64,000 nt of DNA from Kribbella soli (lineage in GTDB: Bacteria > Actinomycetota > Actinomycetes > Propionibacteriales > Kribbellaceae). The notes below the pieces were generated by a model. That model saw only the letters and a list, made by a program, of their open reading frames with translations, did not search any database and was not told where the DNA came from. Position numbers and translations under genes: made by a program. Shown one piece after another: positions 33,965 to 41,784 of the stretch. The DNA lies in assembly GCF_004331345.1 (NCBI RefSeq), contig NZ_SJJZ01000001.1, positions 806,001 through 870,000 on the forward strand. Reading direction: 5' to 3'. Each line of letters starts with the position of its first letter. The first letter of the stretch is position 1.

Positions 33965-34008
33965 TTTTCGGCGCTTCTCCCCGGGCGCCGCGAGAAGGAG
34001 GAACCGCC

Positions 34009-36648
34009 ATGACTCCCTATCCGATCAACCGAACCCCACCCCGCCGGAAACCGGTGCGCAAGGTGGCCGGCGTCGCTCTGCTGGCCACCGCCGTCGTGCT
34101 GGCCGGCACCGCCTCGGCCACCGCCGGCTCTTCCGGCACCGCCGCAACTGGAGGAACCCGGGCGACGACACCCTCCGAACTCTCGGAGACCACCCGCCTC
34201 GCCGACCGCCGTTCGCTCGTCGTCGGCGACCGCGCCTACGCGATGGGCGACGAGTCCGGTCTCTACCCCGCCACCGGGTGGCACGTCCGCGGTGAGATGG
34301 GCGGCTTCTGGTCGCAGCCGATCAAGCTCCTGGACGGCATCTGGTTCGGGCTCGACGGGAACTGGCTCGGCAAGCAGGTGCCCGCCGCGAAGTACACCAG
34401 CGGCCACGGCTACAGCCGGATCGACTACTCCGGTGCCGTGAACGTACGCCGTACCGACTTCGTCCCCGACGGCATCCGCGCGACGCTGGTCGGCCTCACC
34501 CTCAGTTCGAGTACGGCGAAGACCGTCAAGCTCGACGTCGACGCGCACTCCGAGCTGATGCAGCCGTACCCGTGGGGCTGGACCAAACCGAGCGCCGCGG
34601 ACGCGAACCTGCCCGACACCGGCGACTTCAGCGACGGCGCGCTCCGCTTCCGCGAGCAGGGCACCCCGTCGTACCCGAACGCGACCGCGCACGACTACGC
34701 CGCGTTCGTCGGATCGTCCCTGCGTCCGACGAGCCACCAACTCGGCGCGGACCACCGCGGACCGCAGAGCCCGGCGGTGACGTGCCCGGCCGACGGTACG
34801 ACGCCCGCGCGGTGCGACGACTCGCTCGTCGGGAAAGGCACCGGCGGCCGGCTCACGTACGACGTACAGCTGGCGGCCGGTCAACAGAAGACGATCTGGT
34901 TCGCCGTCGCCGGATCCGATCAAGGCAGCCCGGCCGCGGAACGCGAGTACGGCAAGGCCCTGAGTAACCCGGACAAGTTGCTGCGGGCAAAGACTGCCGC
35001 GCGGCAGCAGATCGATGCGCAGTCCGCAGTGGACCTTCCTGGTGACCGTCTCCTGCAGCAGAGCGTCGAGTGGAGCAAGCAGAACCTCGCGGACTCGGTC
35101 CAGGAGGCGCGCAACCTGCAGATCCGGGACGTGAACGAAGGCAAGGACTACCCGGCACCGGTCGGGACGGTGCCGACCGCCCGCTGGTTCGGCGCCGGCT
35201 TCCCGGACTATCCGTGGCTCTTCGCGACCGATGGTGAGTACACGGCGTTCGCGGCCGTCGCCGCCGGTCAGTTCGACACCGTGAAGGAGCACCTGCGGGC
35301 ACTCCGCGATGTCAGCGACCTTCTGAACAACCGCAGCGGCAAGGTCGCGCACGAGGTGACGCCGACCGGTGACGTGTACTTCGGCTCGAACCAGAGCGCG
35401 GGCAACACCGACGAGACGGTGAAGTTCCCGAGTACTGTCGCACTGCTGTGGCGGTGGACCGGTGACAACAAGTTCCGCGACGAGATGTACGACTTCAGCG
35501 TCCGGAACCTGCAGTACATCTACAAGACCCTCGACAAGGACAACGACGGCTGGCCCGAGGGTCTGGCGAATGTCGAGCGCGCGGGCATGGGGGTCGAGAA
35601 GCTCGACAGCACCGTGTACCTCGCCCGCGGTCTGCGGGACCTGGCCGACCTCGCGGCGTCCAAGCACGACACGAAGGTGCAGCAGTGGGCGACCGGCCGC
35701 GCCAACGACCTCGAGGCCAAGTTCGAGGCGCAGTGGTGGGTGCCGGCGGCGAAGGGGTACGCCGACTCGGTCGACGACCCGGCCAACCCGGCGAACGACA
35801 ACACCCCGATCTTCCAGCGGCACTGGATCGGCGTCACACCGATGGAAGCAGTACTGACCCGTCCGGGCCAGACGTCGCCGCTCGCGTCGGCCGAGCACGC
35901 GAAGACCGCGCTCGACCAGCGCGAAACCTCTTGCTACACAGGGGAATTCGGACTCTTCCACACCGGCAGCGGCCCGACGTCCGCCGAGGGCGGCAACCGC
36001 GGCGACGCGTGTGACCCGATCGTTTCCCAGGTCCAGAGCGAGCGCACCATGTTCGGTCTGAACACGTCGATCATGGCCGTTGCGGAGGGCAACTTCGGCC
36101 GTCTGGGCGTGAAGCAGCAGCAGCGGTACACCACCGGCAACGCCCGGATCCAGCTCGACCCGTCGGTCTGGGAGACACCCGGCGCGATGCCGGAGATCGC
36201 TCCGTCGCCGGACTCGCCGGCGAACATCGGCCGGCCGTTCTACGACCGCTCGATGGCGCTGCAGGCCTGGGGCGCGTACGGCATCCTCTGGCCGGTGGTC
36301 CACCAGCAGCTCGGCGTCGATCCCGATCTGGGACACGGGCGGATCGCCGTCGTACCGCAACTCCCGGAAGGCCAGCAGAAGGTGGCCGGTAGCAACATCC
36401 GGGTCGGTCGCGGTTCGGTCGACGTGTCGGCACGCCTTACAGGTAAGGCGTTGTCGACCGAGGTGACCGCGAAGGGCGTCGGCGCGGCGCTCACGGTCGG
36501 CGCCGTACTGCCGACCGGCGCGCAGGTGCAGAGCGTGGCGGTCGACGGTCACGCAGCGCAGTACAAGCTCGTGACGACGAGCCGTGGAACAGAGGTCCAG
36601 GTGCCGGCGCGCGGTGCGCGGACGTCACTGACGATCACTCTCAAGTGA
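34009..36648 (+). CDS. Secreted six-hairpin glycosidase (amylo-1,6-glucosidase/GH63-like)
   Basis: An 879-residue exported protein. A signal peptide covers ~38 residues (basic RRKPVRKVAG, then VALLATAVVLAGTASATA). An N-terminal beta-sandwich-like region (~50-320) precedes an (alpha/alpha)6 toroid (~340-780). Recognisable stretches are YPWLFATDGEYTAFAAVAAG, NDGWPEGLANVERAGMGVEK and LDSTVYLARGLRDLADLA, similar to glycogen-debranching and GH63/GH78-type enzymes. A C-terminal beta domain ends at SLTITLK. Catalytic acids cannot be assigned by eye. AAGGAGG is eight bases before the ATG. Located in the LacI operon; it probably releases sugars from an external polysaccharide or glycoconjugate. Confidence 0.82.
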   Translation: MTPYPINRTPPRRKPVRKVAGVALLATAVVLAGTASATAGSSGTAATGGTRATTPSELSETTRLADRRSLVVGDRAYAMGDESGLYPATGWHVRGEMGGFWSQPIKLLDGIWFGLDGNWLGKQVPAAKYTSGHGYSRIDYSGAVNVRRTDFVPDGIRATLVGLTLSSSTAKTVKLDVDAHSELMQPYPWGWTKPSAADANLPDTGDFSDGALRFREQGTPSYPNATAHDYAAFVGSSLRPTSHQLGADHRGPQSPAVTCPADGTTPARCDDSLVGKGTGGRLTYDVQLAAGQQKTIWFAVAGSDQGSPAAEREYGKALSNPDKLLRAKTAARQQIDAQSAVDLPGDRLLQQSVEWSKQNLADSVQEARNLQIRDVNEGKDYPAPVGTVPTARWFGAGFPDYPWLFATDGEYTAFAAVAAGQFDTVKEHLRALRDVSDLLNNRSGKVAHEVTPTGDVYFGSNQSAGNTDETVKFPSTVALLWRWTGDNKFRDEMYDFSVRNLQYIYKTLDKDNDGWPEGLANVERAGMGVEKLDSTVYLARGLRDLADLAASKHDTKVQQWATGRANDLEAKFEAQWWVPAAKGYADSVDDPANPANDNTPIFQRHWIGVTPMEAVLTRPGQTSPLASAEHAKTALDQRETSCYTGEFGLFHTGSGPTSAEGGNRGDACDPIVSQVQSERTMFGLNTSIMAVAEGNFGRLGVKQQQRYTTGNARIQLDPSVWETPGAMPEIAPSPDSPANIGRPFYDRSMALQAWGAYGILWPVVHQQLGVDPDLGHGRIAVVPQLPEGQQKVAGSNIRVGRGSVDVSARLTGKALSTEVTAKGVGAALTVGAVLPTGAQVQSVAVDGHAAQYKLVTTSRGTEVQVPARGARTSLTITLK

Positions 36649-36661
36649 CCTGAGGAACCCC

Positions 36662-36696
36662 CCGGCCGGTGCGCAACCGTTCTGCGCACCGGCCGG
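36662..36696 (+). terminator. Intrinsic terminator of the glycosidase gene
   Basis: CCGGCCGGTGCGCA pairs perfectly with TGCGCACCGGCCGG across a seven-base loop, followed by CTTTGTC. It begins 14 bases after the stop. Confidence 0.88.
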
Positions 36697-36734
36697 CTTT
36701 GTCATGCCCGGTAATCGGTACTGCGGAGTCTTGA

Positions 36735-37025
36735 TGAACACAAGAAGGCGGGCCCCTCCGAGTATGAGTCGGAGGGGCCCGCACAGCTGAAGGAAGGTGA
36801 CGTCTCCAGCTTCCCGATACGGGTCCGTGGAGGCCGGCAGACCCCGTCACCGGTCTACCTCGGTGGGGATCCCCACCGCGAGGGCCCTCGGTTTCCGTTC
36901 GACCCGCCGCTCCGATCGAAGCAGCGTGTCGACCTTTCTACCGCTGTCGGCGGGCCCGGCACAACCCTTTCCAGGCAACAGTTTCGGTCGTCCACAGTGT
37001 TACCGCAGCCATCCACAGAAACCGT
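36735..37025 (-). ncRNA. Candidate structured RNA, unknown class
   Basis: A 360-bp non-coding stretch between convergent genes. Read on the minus strand it contains, in order: CCCGCCG/CGGCGGG closing an inner CAGCG/CGCTG stem (36903-36954); the palindrome CGGTGGGGATCCCCACCG (36861-36878); a hairpin of GGTAGACC with GGGTCTGCC (36836-36859) whose loop GGTGACG is complementary to CGTCACC at 36796-36802, a possible pseudoknot; and a 14-bp perfect stem (36748-36782) followed by CTTCTTGTG, a terminator-like end. It does not look like RNase P RNA or tmRNA. Strand and limits are inferred from the terminator. Confidence 0.45.
36748..36782 (-). terminator. Strong 14-bp hairpin, terminator-like
   Basis: GCGGGCCCCTCCGA pairs perfectly with TCGGAGGGGCCCGC around GTATGAG. 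On the minus strand the bases after the stem are CTTCTTGTGTT, somewhat U-rich; on the plus strand they are not. Confidence 0.75.
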
Positions 37026-37053
37026 CCGAGTTATACACACCCCCTGTGCATAA
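36988..37053. promoter_or_regulatory. Cluster of four DnaA-box-like 9-mers
   Basis: TCGTCCACA (36988), CCATCCACA (37009), TTATACACA (37031) and the inverted TGTGCATAA (37045) match TTATCCACA or TTGTCCACA at 7-8 of 9 positions. There is no dnaA or dnaN gene in the window, so this is not evidence for oriC. Confidence 0.4.
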
Positions 37054-37058
37054 CCCCC

Positions 37059-37823
37059 TTAGCCCTTAGGTGGTTTGACTCCCATCGGTTGCAGGAGCCG
37101 GTACCCGCAGTACACGCCGAGCACACTGACCACGAGAACGGCGGGTACGGCGACGGCGAGTGGCGGACGGTGGTAACCGATGTTGTTGAGCGCGTCCGCG
37201 AGCCACTGCGCGACGAGCAGGAACTCGGCCGCCGCCGCGGGCACGAGGGCGAGCGGCAGCAGCAAGATGCCGCGCCAGGTTCCGAACCGGACGAACGTGA
37301 TGCCGAGCAGCCAGCCCGTCACCTCGTGGGCGACGATCATCAGGAAGAACTCGGCGAACACCAGACCGACCTGCGACGTACTCGTGAACAGGTGCGGGTT
37401 GGCCAGTTTGTCGGGCCAGTCCTGCCACGCGTACAGAACGTGTTCCACCTGGTAGACCAGCACCCACAGCAGCGACGTGGCCGCCGCCGCGCCGGCAAGA
37501 TAGATGCCTGCGGCAACCGAAAACATCCGGCGGGTGATGCCCTGGGAGATGAGCAGCGCGAAGTACGCCGGCGTGACGGTGATACCGAGCGCCATCGAGA
37601 AGTACTTCGGTGACTGGGTTCCGTAGTCCCACGCGCTGCTGGTGACGCCGTTGGCCAGGACCTGGAAGAGGACCCCGACGAGGAACAACGCGAAGACCAT
37701 CACCGCCCAGTAGCCGAGCAGCATCGGCCGCAGACCGACCGCCAACGCCCGCAGCACATGCTTGAGCCGATGCCAGTCGGTAACACCACGCGGCAGTGCC
37801 TTGGTCTGGACCGCCGTACTCAT
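37059..37823 (-). CDS. ABC-2-type membrane protein (permease of YtrA-type operon)
   Basis: 254 residues with six predicted membrane segments (for example GYWAVMVFALFLVGVLFQVL, MALGITVTPAYFALLISQGI, GILLLPLALVPAAAAEFLL). It has no strong family signature of its own, but it is coupled by a four-base overlap (ATGA) to an ABC ATPase gene, so it is the membrane partner. Together with the GntR gene the unit resembles Ytr-type systems, which respond to envelope-active agents. Substrate unknown. Confidence 0.8.
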   Translation of the reverse strand: MSTAVQTKALPRGVTDWHRLKHVLRALAVGLRPMLLGYWAVMVFALFLVGVLFQVLANGVTSSAWDYGTQSPKYFSMALGITVTPAYFALLISQGITRRMFSVAAGIYLAGAAAATSLLWVLVYQVEHVLYAWQDWPDKLANPHLFTSTSQVGLVFAEFFLMIVAHEVTGWLLGITFVRFGTWRGILLLPLALVPAAAAEFLLVAQWLADALNNIGYHRPPLAVAVPAVLVVSVLGVYCGYRLLQPMGVKPPKG

Positions 37824-38716
37824 GACTTGACCCCCGTGAGGTGGACGAAGAGATCTTGGAGGCCGACCGGGCCGATCTCCAGGCCGGCGGCGGTCGCCTG
37901 GGCGAGCAGCGCCGGGTCGAGGTCGCCGAGGACCGTGGACGACTTGGTGCCGCCGAGCCGTTCCTCCGCGAGCACGGTGAAGCCGCCGGTGAACTCGTCG
38001 ACGGCCGCGGCCGGACCGACGATCGAGGCGCCACGCCCGCGAAGCGCGTCCACCGGCGACTGGGTGACGAGGCGGCCCTGGTCCAGGATCACGACCTCCT
38101 CGAGCATCGCGCTCACTTCGCTGACCAGATGGGTGGAGAGCACGATCGTGCGCGGCACCTCGGCGTAGTCGGCGAGCAGCATGTCGTAGAAGAGGTTCCG
38201 GGACGGCACGTCCATGCCCAGGTAGCTCTCGTCGAAGATCGTCAGCGGGGCGCGGCTGGCGAGGCCGAGGACGACACCGAGCGCGGATTTCTTACCGCGG
38301 GAGAGCTTCTGGATCTTCTTGTTCAGCGGGACCTCGAAGCGGTCCAGGAGGTCGCCGGCGAGGTCGGCGTCCCAGTACGGGCGCAGCGCCGCCGCGAGCC
38401 CGACCGCGTGCTTGACGGGTACGGCGTCCGGACGGTCACCGGACTCGCGGATCAGGCACACCCGGCTCGTCACGACCGCGTTCTCGTACGGCTCCTGCGC
38501 CGTACCGAGGTCGCCGCCCTCGATCAGCACCCGCCCCTCGTCGGGCCGCCGGAAACCGGCCAGCGTCGCGGCGAGCGTGCTCTTGCCGGACCCGTTCCGG
38601 CCGAGCAACCCGTGGATCTTCCCCGGCGCGAGACGCAGATCGAGCCGGTCCAGCGCGGGCACACCGGCGAACCGGACCGAGAGGTCCTCGGTCCTGACAG
38701 TCAGGGCGGCGGTCAT
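37820..38716 (-). CDS. ABC transporter ATP-binding protein
   Basis: A 298-residue ATPase. Walker A LGRNGSGKST is near residue 40. The usual LSGGQ is changed to LSRGKKSALGVV, a variant typical of the YtrB/EcsA-like group. Walker B reads LTIFDESYLGMD (DE retained), followed by the switch His in IVLSTHLVSE. A C-terminal ~80-residue extension follows. The ATG shares its A with the stop of the GntR gene (TGATG), and the end overlaps the permease start. Confidence 0.9.
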   Translation of the reverse strand: MTAALTVRTEDLSVRFAGVPALDRLDLRLAPGKIHGLLGRNGSGKSTLAATLAGFRRPDEGRVLIEGGDLGTAQEPYENAVVTSRVCLIRESGDRPDAVPVKHAVGLAAALRPYWDADLAGDLLDRFEVPLNKKIQKLSRGKKSALGVVLGLASRAPLTIFDESYLGMDVPSRNLFYDMLLADYAEVPRTIVLSTHLVSEVSAMLEEVVILDQGRLVTQSPVDALRGRGASIVGPAAAVDEFTGGFTVLAEERLGGTKSSTVLGDLDPALLAQATAAGLEIGPVGLQDLFVHLTGVKS

Positions 38717-39078
38717 CAGGCTTCTCCGTACGAGCGAATGTGCTGAACGATGTCCTTCAAGGGGATGCCGATCGCCTTGGCCTCGCGGATCATCGGGTCG
38801 ACGACGTCGGCGAAGAACGAGTCGCGGCGGCCGGTGCGGAGCAGGTCGCGGGCGTTCGGCGCGACGAACATGCCGATCCCGCGCTTCTTGTAGAGCACGC
38901 CGTCGTCGACCAGTTGGGCGAACCCCTTGGCCGCGGTGGCCGGGTTGATCCGGTAGAAGGCGGCGTACTGATTGGTCGACATCACCTGCTCGTCCTCGGC
39001 CAGCGCGCCGGTCACGATGTCGTTCTTGATCTGCTCGGCGATCTGCAGGTAGATCGGACTCCGGTCGTCGAACACCAT
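38716..39078 (-). CDS. GntR family regulator, YtrA subfamily
   Basis: A 120-residue short GntR protein with only the winged HTH (residues ~8-75: SPIYLQIAEQIKNDIVTGAL; STNQYAAFYRINPATAAKGF; LYKKRGIGMFV) and a short helical tail. Short YtrA-type regulators normally control their own ABC operon. AAGGGGG precedes the ATG. A palindrome (39093-39116) lies 15 bp upstream, where it would repress the operon. Confidence 0.92.
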   Translation of the reverse strand: MVFDDRSPIYLQIAEQIKNDIVTGALAEDEQVMSTNQYAAFYRINPATAAKGFAQLVDDGVLYKKRGIGMFVAPNARDLLRTGRRDSFFADVVDPMIREAKAIGIPLKDIVQHIRSYGEA

Positions 39079-39092
39079 CCACCCCCTTCATC

Positions 39093-39116
39093 GGTTCATT
39101 ACCTGAGTAACGAACC
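39093..39116. promoter_or_regulatory. YtrA-type operator
   Basis: GGTTCATTAC and GTAACGAACC are inverted repeats (9 of 10 matches) separated by CTGA, directly upstream of the GntR-ABC operon. Confidence 0.8.
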
Positions 39117-39132
39117 ATAGCGCCGCACAGGT

Positions 39133-39885
39133 TCACCCGCCCGCGGAAGACTGCTGGAGCGACTTCTTCAAGGCCGGTACGACGGGACCGACGCGGACCG
39201 CGAGCTGAGCCAGGCGATCCTTGTGCCGGACCCGCTGCTCCTTGGTGACGACCGTGCGCAGATCCGCCGTGGACGCCAGTACGACGACTGCGGCATCGCG
39301 GAGGTCCACTCGCGAGACGAGCCGGGACGGTCGCAGGGTGTCGCGGGCGCTCTGCAGGACATGTCGGCGTACCAAAGGATGGCGCAGCGTGATGCGGGCC
39401 GCCGGGAAGATGCCGAGGACGCGATGCGGCTCGACCCTGATCAGCTGTGCGCGGGCGAGCTCGTCGCGAACCTGACGGACGGTCAGACCCGTCCGCCGAT
39501 CGATCCAGTGCCGCCATCGCCGCGGGCCCGCCGCACGCAACTCCTCGAGCACTGCCGCGGCCACCGGGTCGACCGGCGCCGGCGCGGAGCCCGATCCGGC
39601 GGAGCGCGATCCCGGCGTCGTCACCCGCGCCCGCCCGCCGTCGTCTTCGATGTTCCCGCTGAGCTGCAGGTCGACCAGCACGGCCGCCCGCAACACCTTC
39701 CCCAGCTTCGGCCGGGCCGTCAGCCGACCGCGCTCCGGATCGTAGGCCAGCAGAAAGACCCTTGCCGCCAAGGAATTCGGGGCAGTTGCGTTGCCGAGCG
39801 CAACTGTCTTTCGCGGCCGAGCCGGTTGCCTGGCCGACGTCGAGCGTTCCGGCCGCCGCAGCGGCGTCACCACAGCTCTACTCAT
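39133..39885 (-). CDS. GOLPH3/VPS74 (GPP34) family protein
   Basis: A 250-residue protein related to the eukaryotic Golgi phosphoprotein 3, a phosphoinositide-binding peripheral membrane protein. The family core begins near residue 38 (SLAARVFLLAYDPERGRLTA, KLGKVLRAAVLVDLQLSGNI), with RRWRHWIDRRTGLTVRQVRDEL further on. The first ~37 residues are a basic, probably disordered extension. Bacterial members are common in actinobacteria; their role is unknown. Its start overlaps the small RHH gene by eight bases, and the SPFH gene precedes that, so the three are one operon. Confidence 0.85.
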   Translation of the reverse strand: MSRAVVTPLRRPERSTSARQPARPRKTVALGNATAPNSLAARVFLLAYDPERGRLTARPKLGKVLRAAVLVDLQLSGNIEDDGGRARVTTPGSRSAGSGSAPAPVDPVAAAVLEELRAAGPRRWRHWIDRRTGLTVRQVRDELARAQLIRVEPHRVLGIFPAARITLRHPLVRRHVLQSARDTLRPSRLVSRVDLRDAAVVVLASTADLRTVVTKEQRVRHKDRLAQLAVRVGPVVPALKKSLQQSSAGG

Positions 39886-40087
39886 CGTTGTCCTCCTTGG
39901 ACGGGCGGCCCGGGCGACGTTGTTTCGTCACGCCGGTCGGAAGACGGCCGGCGTCGGCCAGGGCACGGCGGAGCAGGTACTCGATCTGGGCGTTCGTGCT
40001 GCGCAGGTCGTCGGCCGCCCAGCGGGCGAGCGCGTCGTGCACCGCGGGATCCAGCCGGAGCAGGATCTTCTTCCGTTCGGCAGGCAC
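39878..40087 (-). CDS. Small ribbon-helix-helix DNA-binding protein
   Basis: 69 residues. KKILLRLDPAVHDALARWAADDLRSTNAQIEYLLRRALADAG is an Arc/MetJ-type RHH domain (read here in overlapping parts: KKILLRLDPAVHDALARWAA and STNAQIEYLLRRALADAG), followed by a basic tail (KQRRPGRPSKEDNDE). GTG at 40087 lies eight bases after the SPFH stop. A TGATATCA palindrome upstream of the SPFH gene is the natural candidate for its operator. No toxin gene is adjacent, so a toxin-antitoxin role is not supported. Confidence 0.82.
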   Translation of the reverse strand: MPAERKKILLRLDPAVHDALARWAADDLRSTNAQIEYLLRRALADAGRLPTGVTKQRRPGRPSKEDNDE

Positions 40088-40094
40088 CGCAGAC

Positions 40095-41000
40095 TCACTG
40101 GTAGAGGGAGCCGGCGTTGACCACCGGTTGGGCGTCGCGATCGCCGCACAGCACCACCAGCAGGTTGCTGACCATCGTCGCCTTGCGCTCCTCGTCGAGC
40201 TCGACCACCTCGTGCTCGGACAGCCGGTCCAGCGCCAGCTCGACCATGCCGACCGCGCCCTCGACGATCCGCTGCCGGGCCGCGACGATCGCACCGGCCT
40301 GCTGGCGACGCAGCATCGCCTGGGCGATCTCCGGCGCGTAGGCGAGATGCGTGATCCGGGACTCGATCACCCGGACACCGGCCGCCTGCACGCGAGCACC
40401 GATCTCGGCCGACAGCGTCTCGGTGATCTCGTCGGTGCTGTCCCGCAGCGACAACCCGCCGTCCTCGGTGTGTACGTCGTACGGGTAGCTGTTGGCAATG
40501 TGCCGTACGGCGGTCTCGGTCTGGATCGCCACGAACTCGACGAAATCGTCCACCTCGAACATCGCCTGCGCGGTGTCCTCGACCTGCCACACCACGACCG
40601 CGGCGATCTCGATCGGGTTGCCGTCGGCATCGTTGACCTTGGCAACGGCTGTCTCGTGGTTGCGGATCCGGGTCGACACCTCACGTCGTGTGGAGATCGG
40701 ATTCACCCAGCGCAGACCGTCCGTCCGGATCGTCCCGGCGTACCGCCCGAGGATCTGCAACACCCGGGCTCGCCCCGGCGACACCGCGGTCAGTCCGCCC
40801 GCGACGATCAGCGCGGCCACGAACACCAGGATCCCGAGCGTGATCAGTACGCCGTTGCTGTTCCCAACGCCGATCACGATCAGCACGACACCAGCCACGG
40901 CCAGCACGAAGGCCAGCACCGCCATGGGCCACCCGTTCAGCCCCCGCCCCACGCGCTCGGCCACCTTCGGCGCCGGCATCTCCACTGCGACATCCACCAT
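40095..41000 (-). CDS. SPFH/Band 7 domain membrane protein
   Basis: 301 residues. Two adjacent membrane segments ([40 protein letters not shown]) are followed by an SPFH domain ([61 protein letters not shown]). SPFH proteins form oligomers and organise membrane microdomains or act with proteases. ATG at 41000 follows AGGAG by six bases. First gene of the SPFH-RHH-GPP34 operon. The second SPFH gene of the window (57668) is a different subfamily. Confidence 0.9.
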   Translation of the reverse strand: MVDVAVEMPAPKVAERVGRGLNGWPMAVLAFVLAVAGVVLIVIGVGNSNGVLITLGILVFVAALIVAGGLTAVSPGRARVLQILGRYAGTIRTDGLRWVNPISTRREVSTRIRNHETAVAKVNDADGNPIEIAAVVVWQVEDTAQAMFEVDDFVEFVAIQTETAVRHIANSYPYDVHTEDGGLSLRDSTDEITETLSAEIGARVQAAGVRVIESRITHLAYAPEIAQAMLRRQQAGAIVAARQRIVEGAVGMVELALDRLSEHEVVELDEERKATMVSNLLVVLCGDRDAQPVVNAGSLYQ

Positions 41001-41030
41001 CACAAGCTCCTCTCGAATAGCTCGAAGGTA

Positions 41031-41051
41031 GCAAAGTGATATCACATTTGC
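41031..41051. promoter_or_regulatory. Palindrome upstream of SPFH operon
   Basis: GCAAA..TGATATCA..TTTGC is a nearly symmetric 21-bp site 30 bp before the SPFH start. RHH proteins bind short palindromes of this kind, so the co-encoded RHH protein may autoregulate here. Confidence 0.65.
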
Positions 41052-41085
41052 AAGACAGCTCCGCGCGGACCGGGAGAGGCCGAGA

Positions 41086-41784
41086 TCAGGGGAGGCGAGT
41101 GGCCAGGGACTCGAGGTGGGACTGCCAGAGGGCGGAGTGGGAGTTGGGGAGGGGGTCGATGGCGGAGGGGCCCCAGGCGTGGATGGGGCGGATGCCGTGC
41201 AGGGCGTTGACGAGCCAGGCCTCGGTGGTGTTCTGCAGGGCGTCGGGGGTGATCGAGTGCTCGGCGACCTCGATGCCCTGGTTGGCGGCGATCCGGCGCA
41301 GCAGCTGGGCGGTGACCGAAGGCAGCAACGGGCGGTCCGGCTCCGGAAAGCAGAGGGTGTCGTCCTCCCACCACGTGACGGCCGAGTACGCCGCCTCGAG
41401 GACCGTCCCGTCGGTGTCCAGCAGCAGGATCTCGTCGGCGCGGTCGGCCGCGGACTCCTTCAGCTTGCCGAGCAGCTCCAGGTCCGGTCCCTTCACCCGC
41501 GGCGCCGTCCGCGGATCCGGCCCGTCGTGGACTGCGACCCGCAGCCGGCCGCCGATCGGCGGCGCCGGTCGCAGTTGCACCGCCAGCTCCCCCGGCGCCT
41601 TCAGCTCGAACCGCGGGAACCACCGCCCGAACCCGGGCAACCGCGCGATCTGCTCGTCCCAGAACCGCTCCGCGGGCACCCCGGCCGCGGCACACGACCG
41701 GACGAACCGGTCCCGGTGCAGCTCCAGTCCCCGAACCTTGCCATTGGCAACCAGAAATGAATCCGCCACCAACAGTGTTGTCAT
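41086..41784 (-). CDS. pabC: Aminotransferase class IV (aminodeoxychorismate lyase)
   Basis: A PLP enzyme that cleaves 4-amino-4-deoxychorismate to p-aminobenzoate and pyruvate for folate synthesis. 232 residues. Family features are GLELHRDRFVRSC near residue 20, the lysine-bearing LELLGKLKESAADRADEILLL (Schiff-base Lys expected in this stretch) and DGTVLEAAYSAVTWW. The ATG overlaps the stop of pabB (ATGA), which supports the assignment over branched-chain or D-amino-acid aminotransferase. Confidence 0.88.
   Translation of the reverse strand: MTTLLVADSFLVANGKVRGLELHRDRFVRSCAAAGVPAERFWDEQIARLPGFGRWFPRFELKAPGELAVQLRPAPPIGGRLRVAVHDGPDPRTAPRVKGPDLELLGKLKESAADRADEILLLDTDGTVLEAAYSAVTWWEDDTLCFPEPDRPLLPSVTAQLLRRIAANQGIEVAEHSITPDALQNTTEAWLVNALHGIRPIHAWGPSAIDPLPNSHSALWQSHLESLATRLP

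Noticed and set aside
33091..36552. 1153-residue open frame on the minus strand
   Set aside because: Antisense to LacI and the secreted glycosidase, both with recognisable domains, signal peptide and ribosome sites. No motifs in the antisense frame.
36735..37053. oriC, RNase P RNA or tmRNA
   Set aside because: DnaA-like boxes lack dnaA/dnaN context; the stretch lacks the conserved RNase P core (for example GAGGAAAGTCCGGGC) and the tmRNA TpsiC arm and CCA end.
39878..40087. Antitoxin of a toxin-antitoxin pair
   Set aside because: The RHH protein is between SPFH and GPP34 genes; no small toxin-like gene adjoins it.
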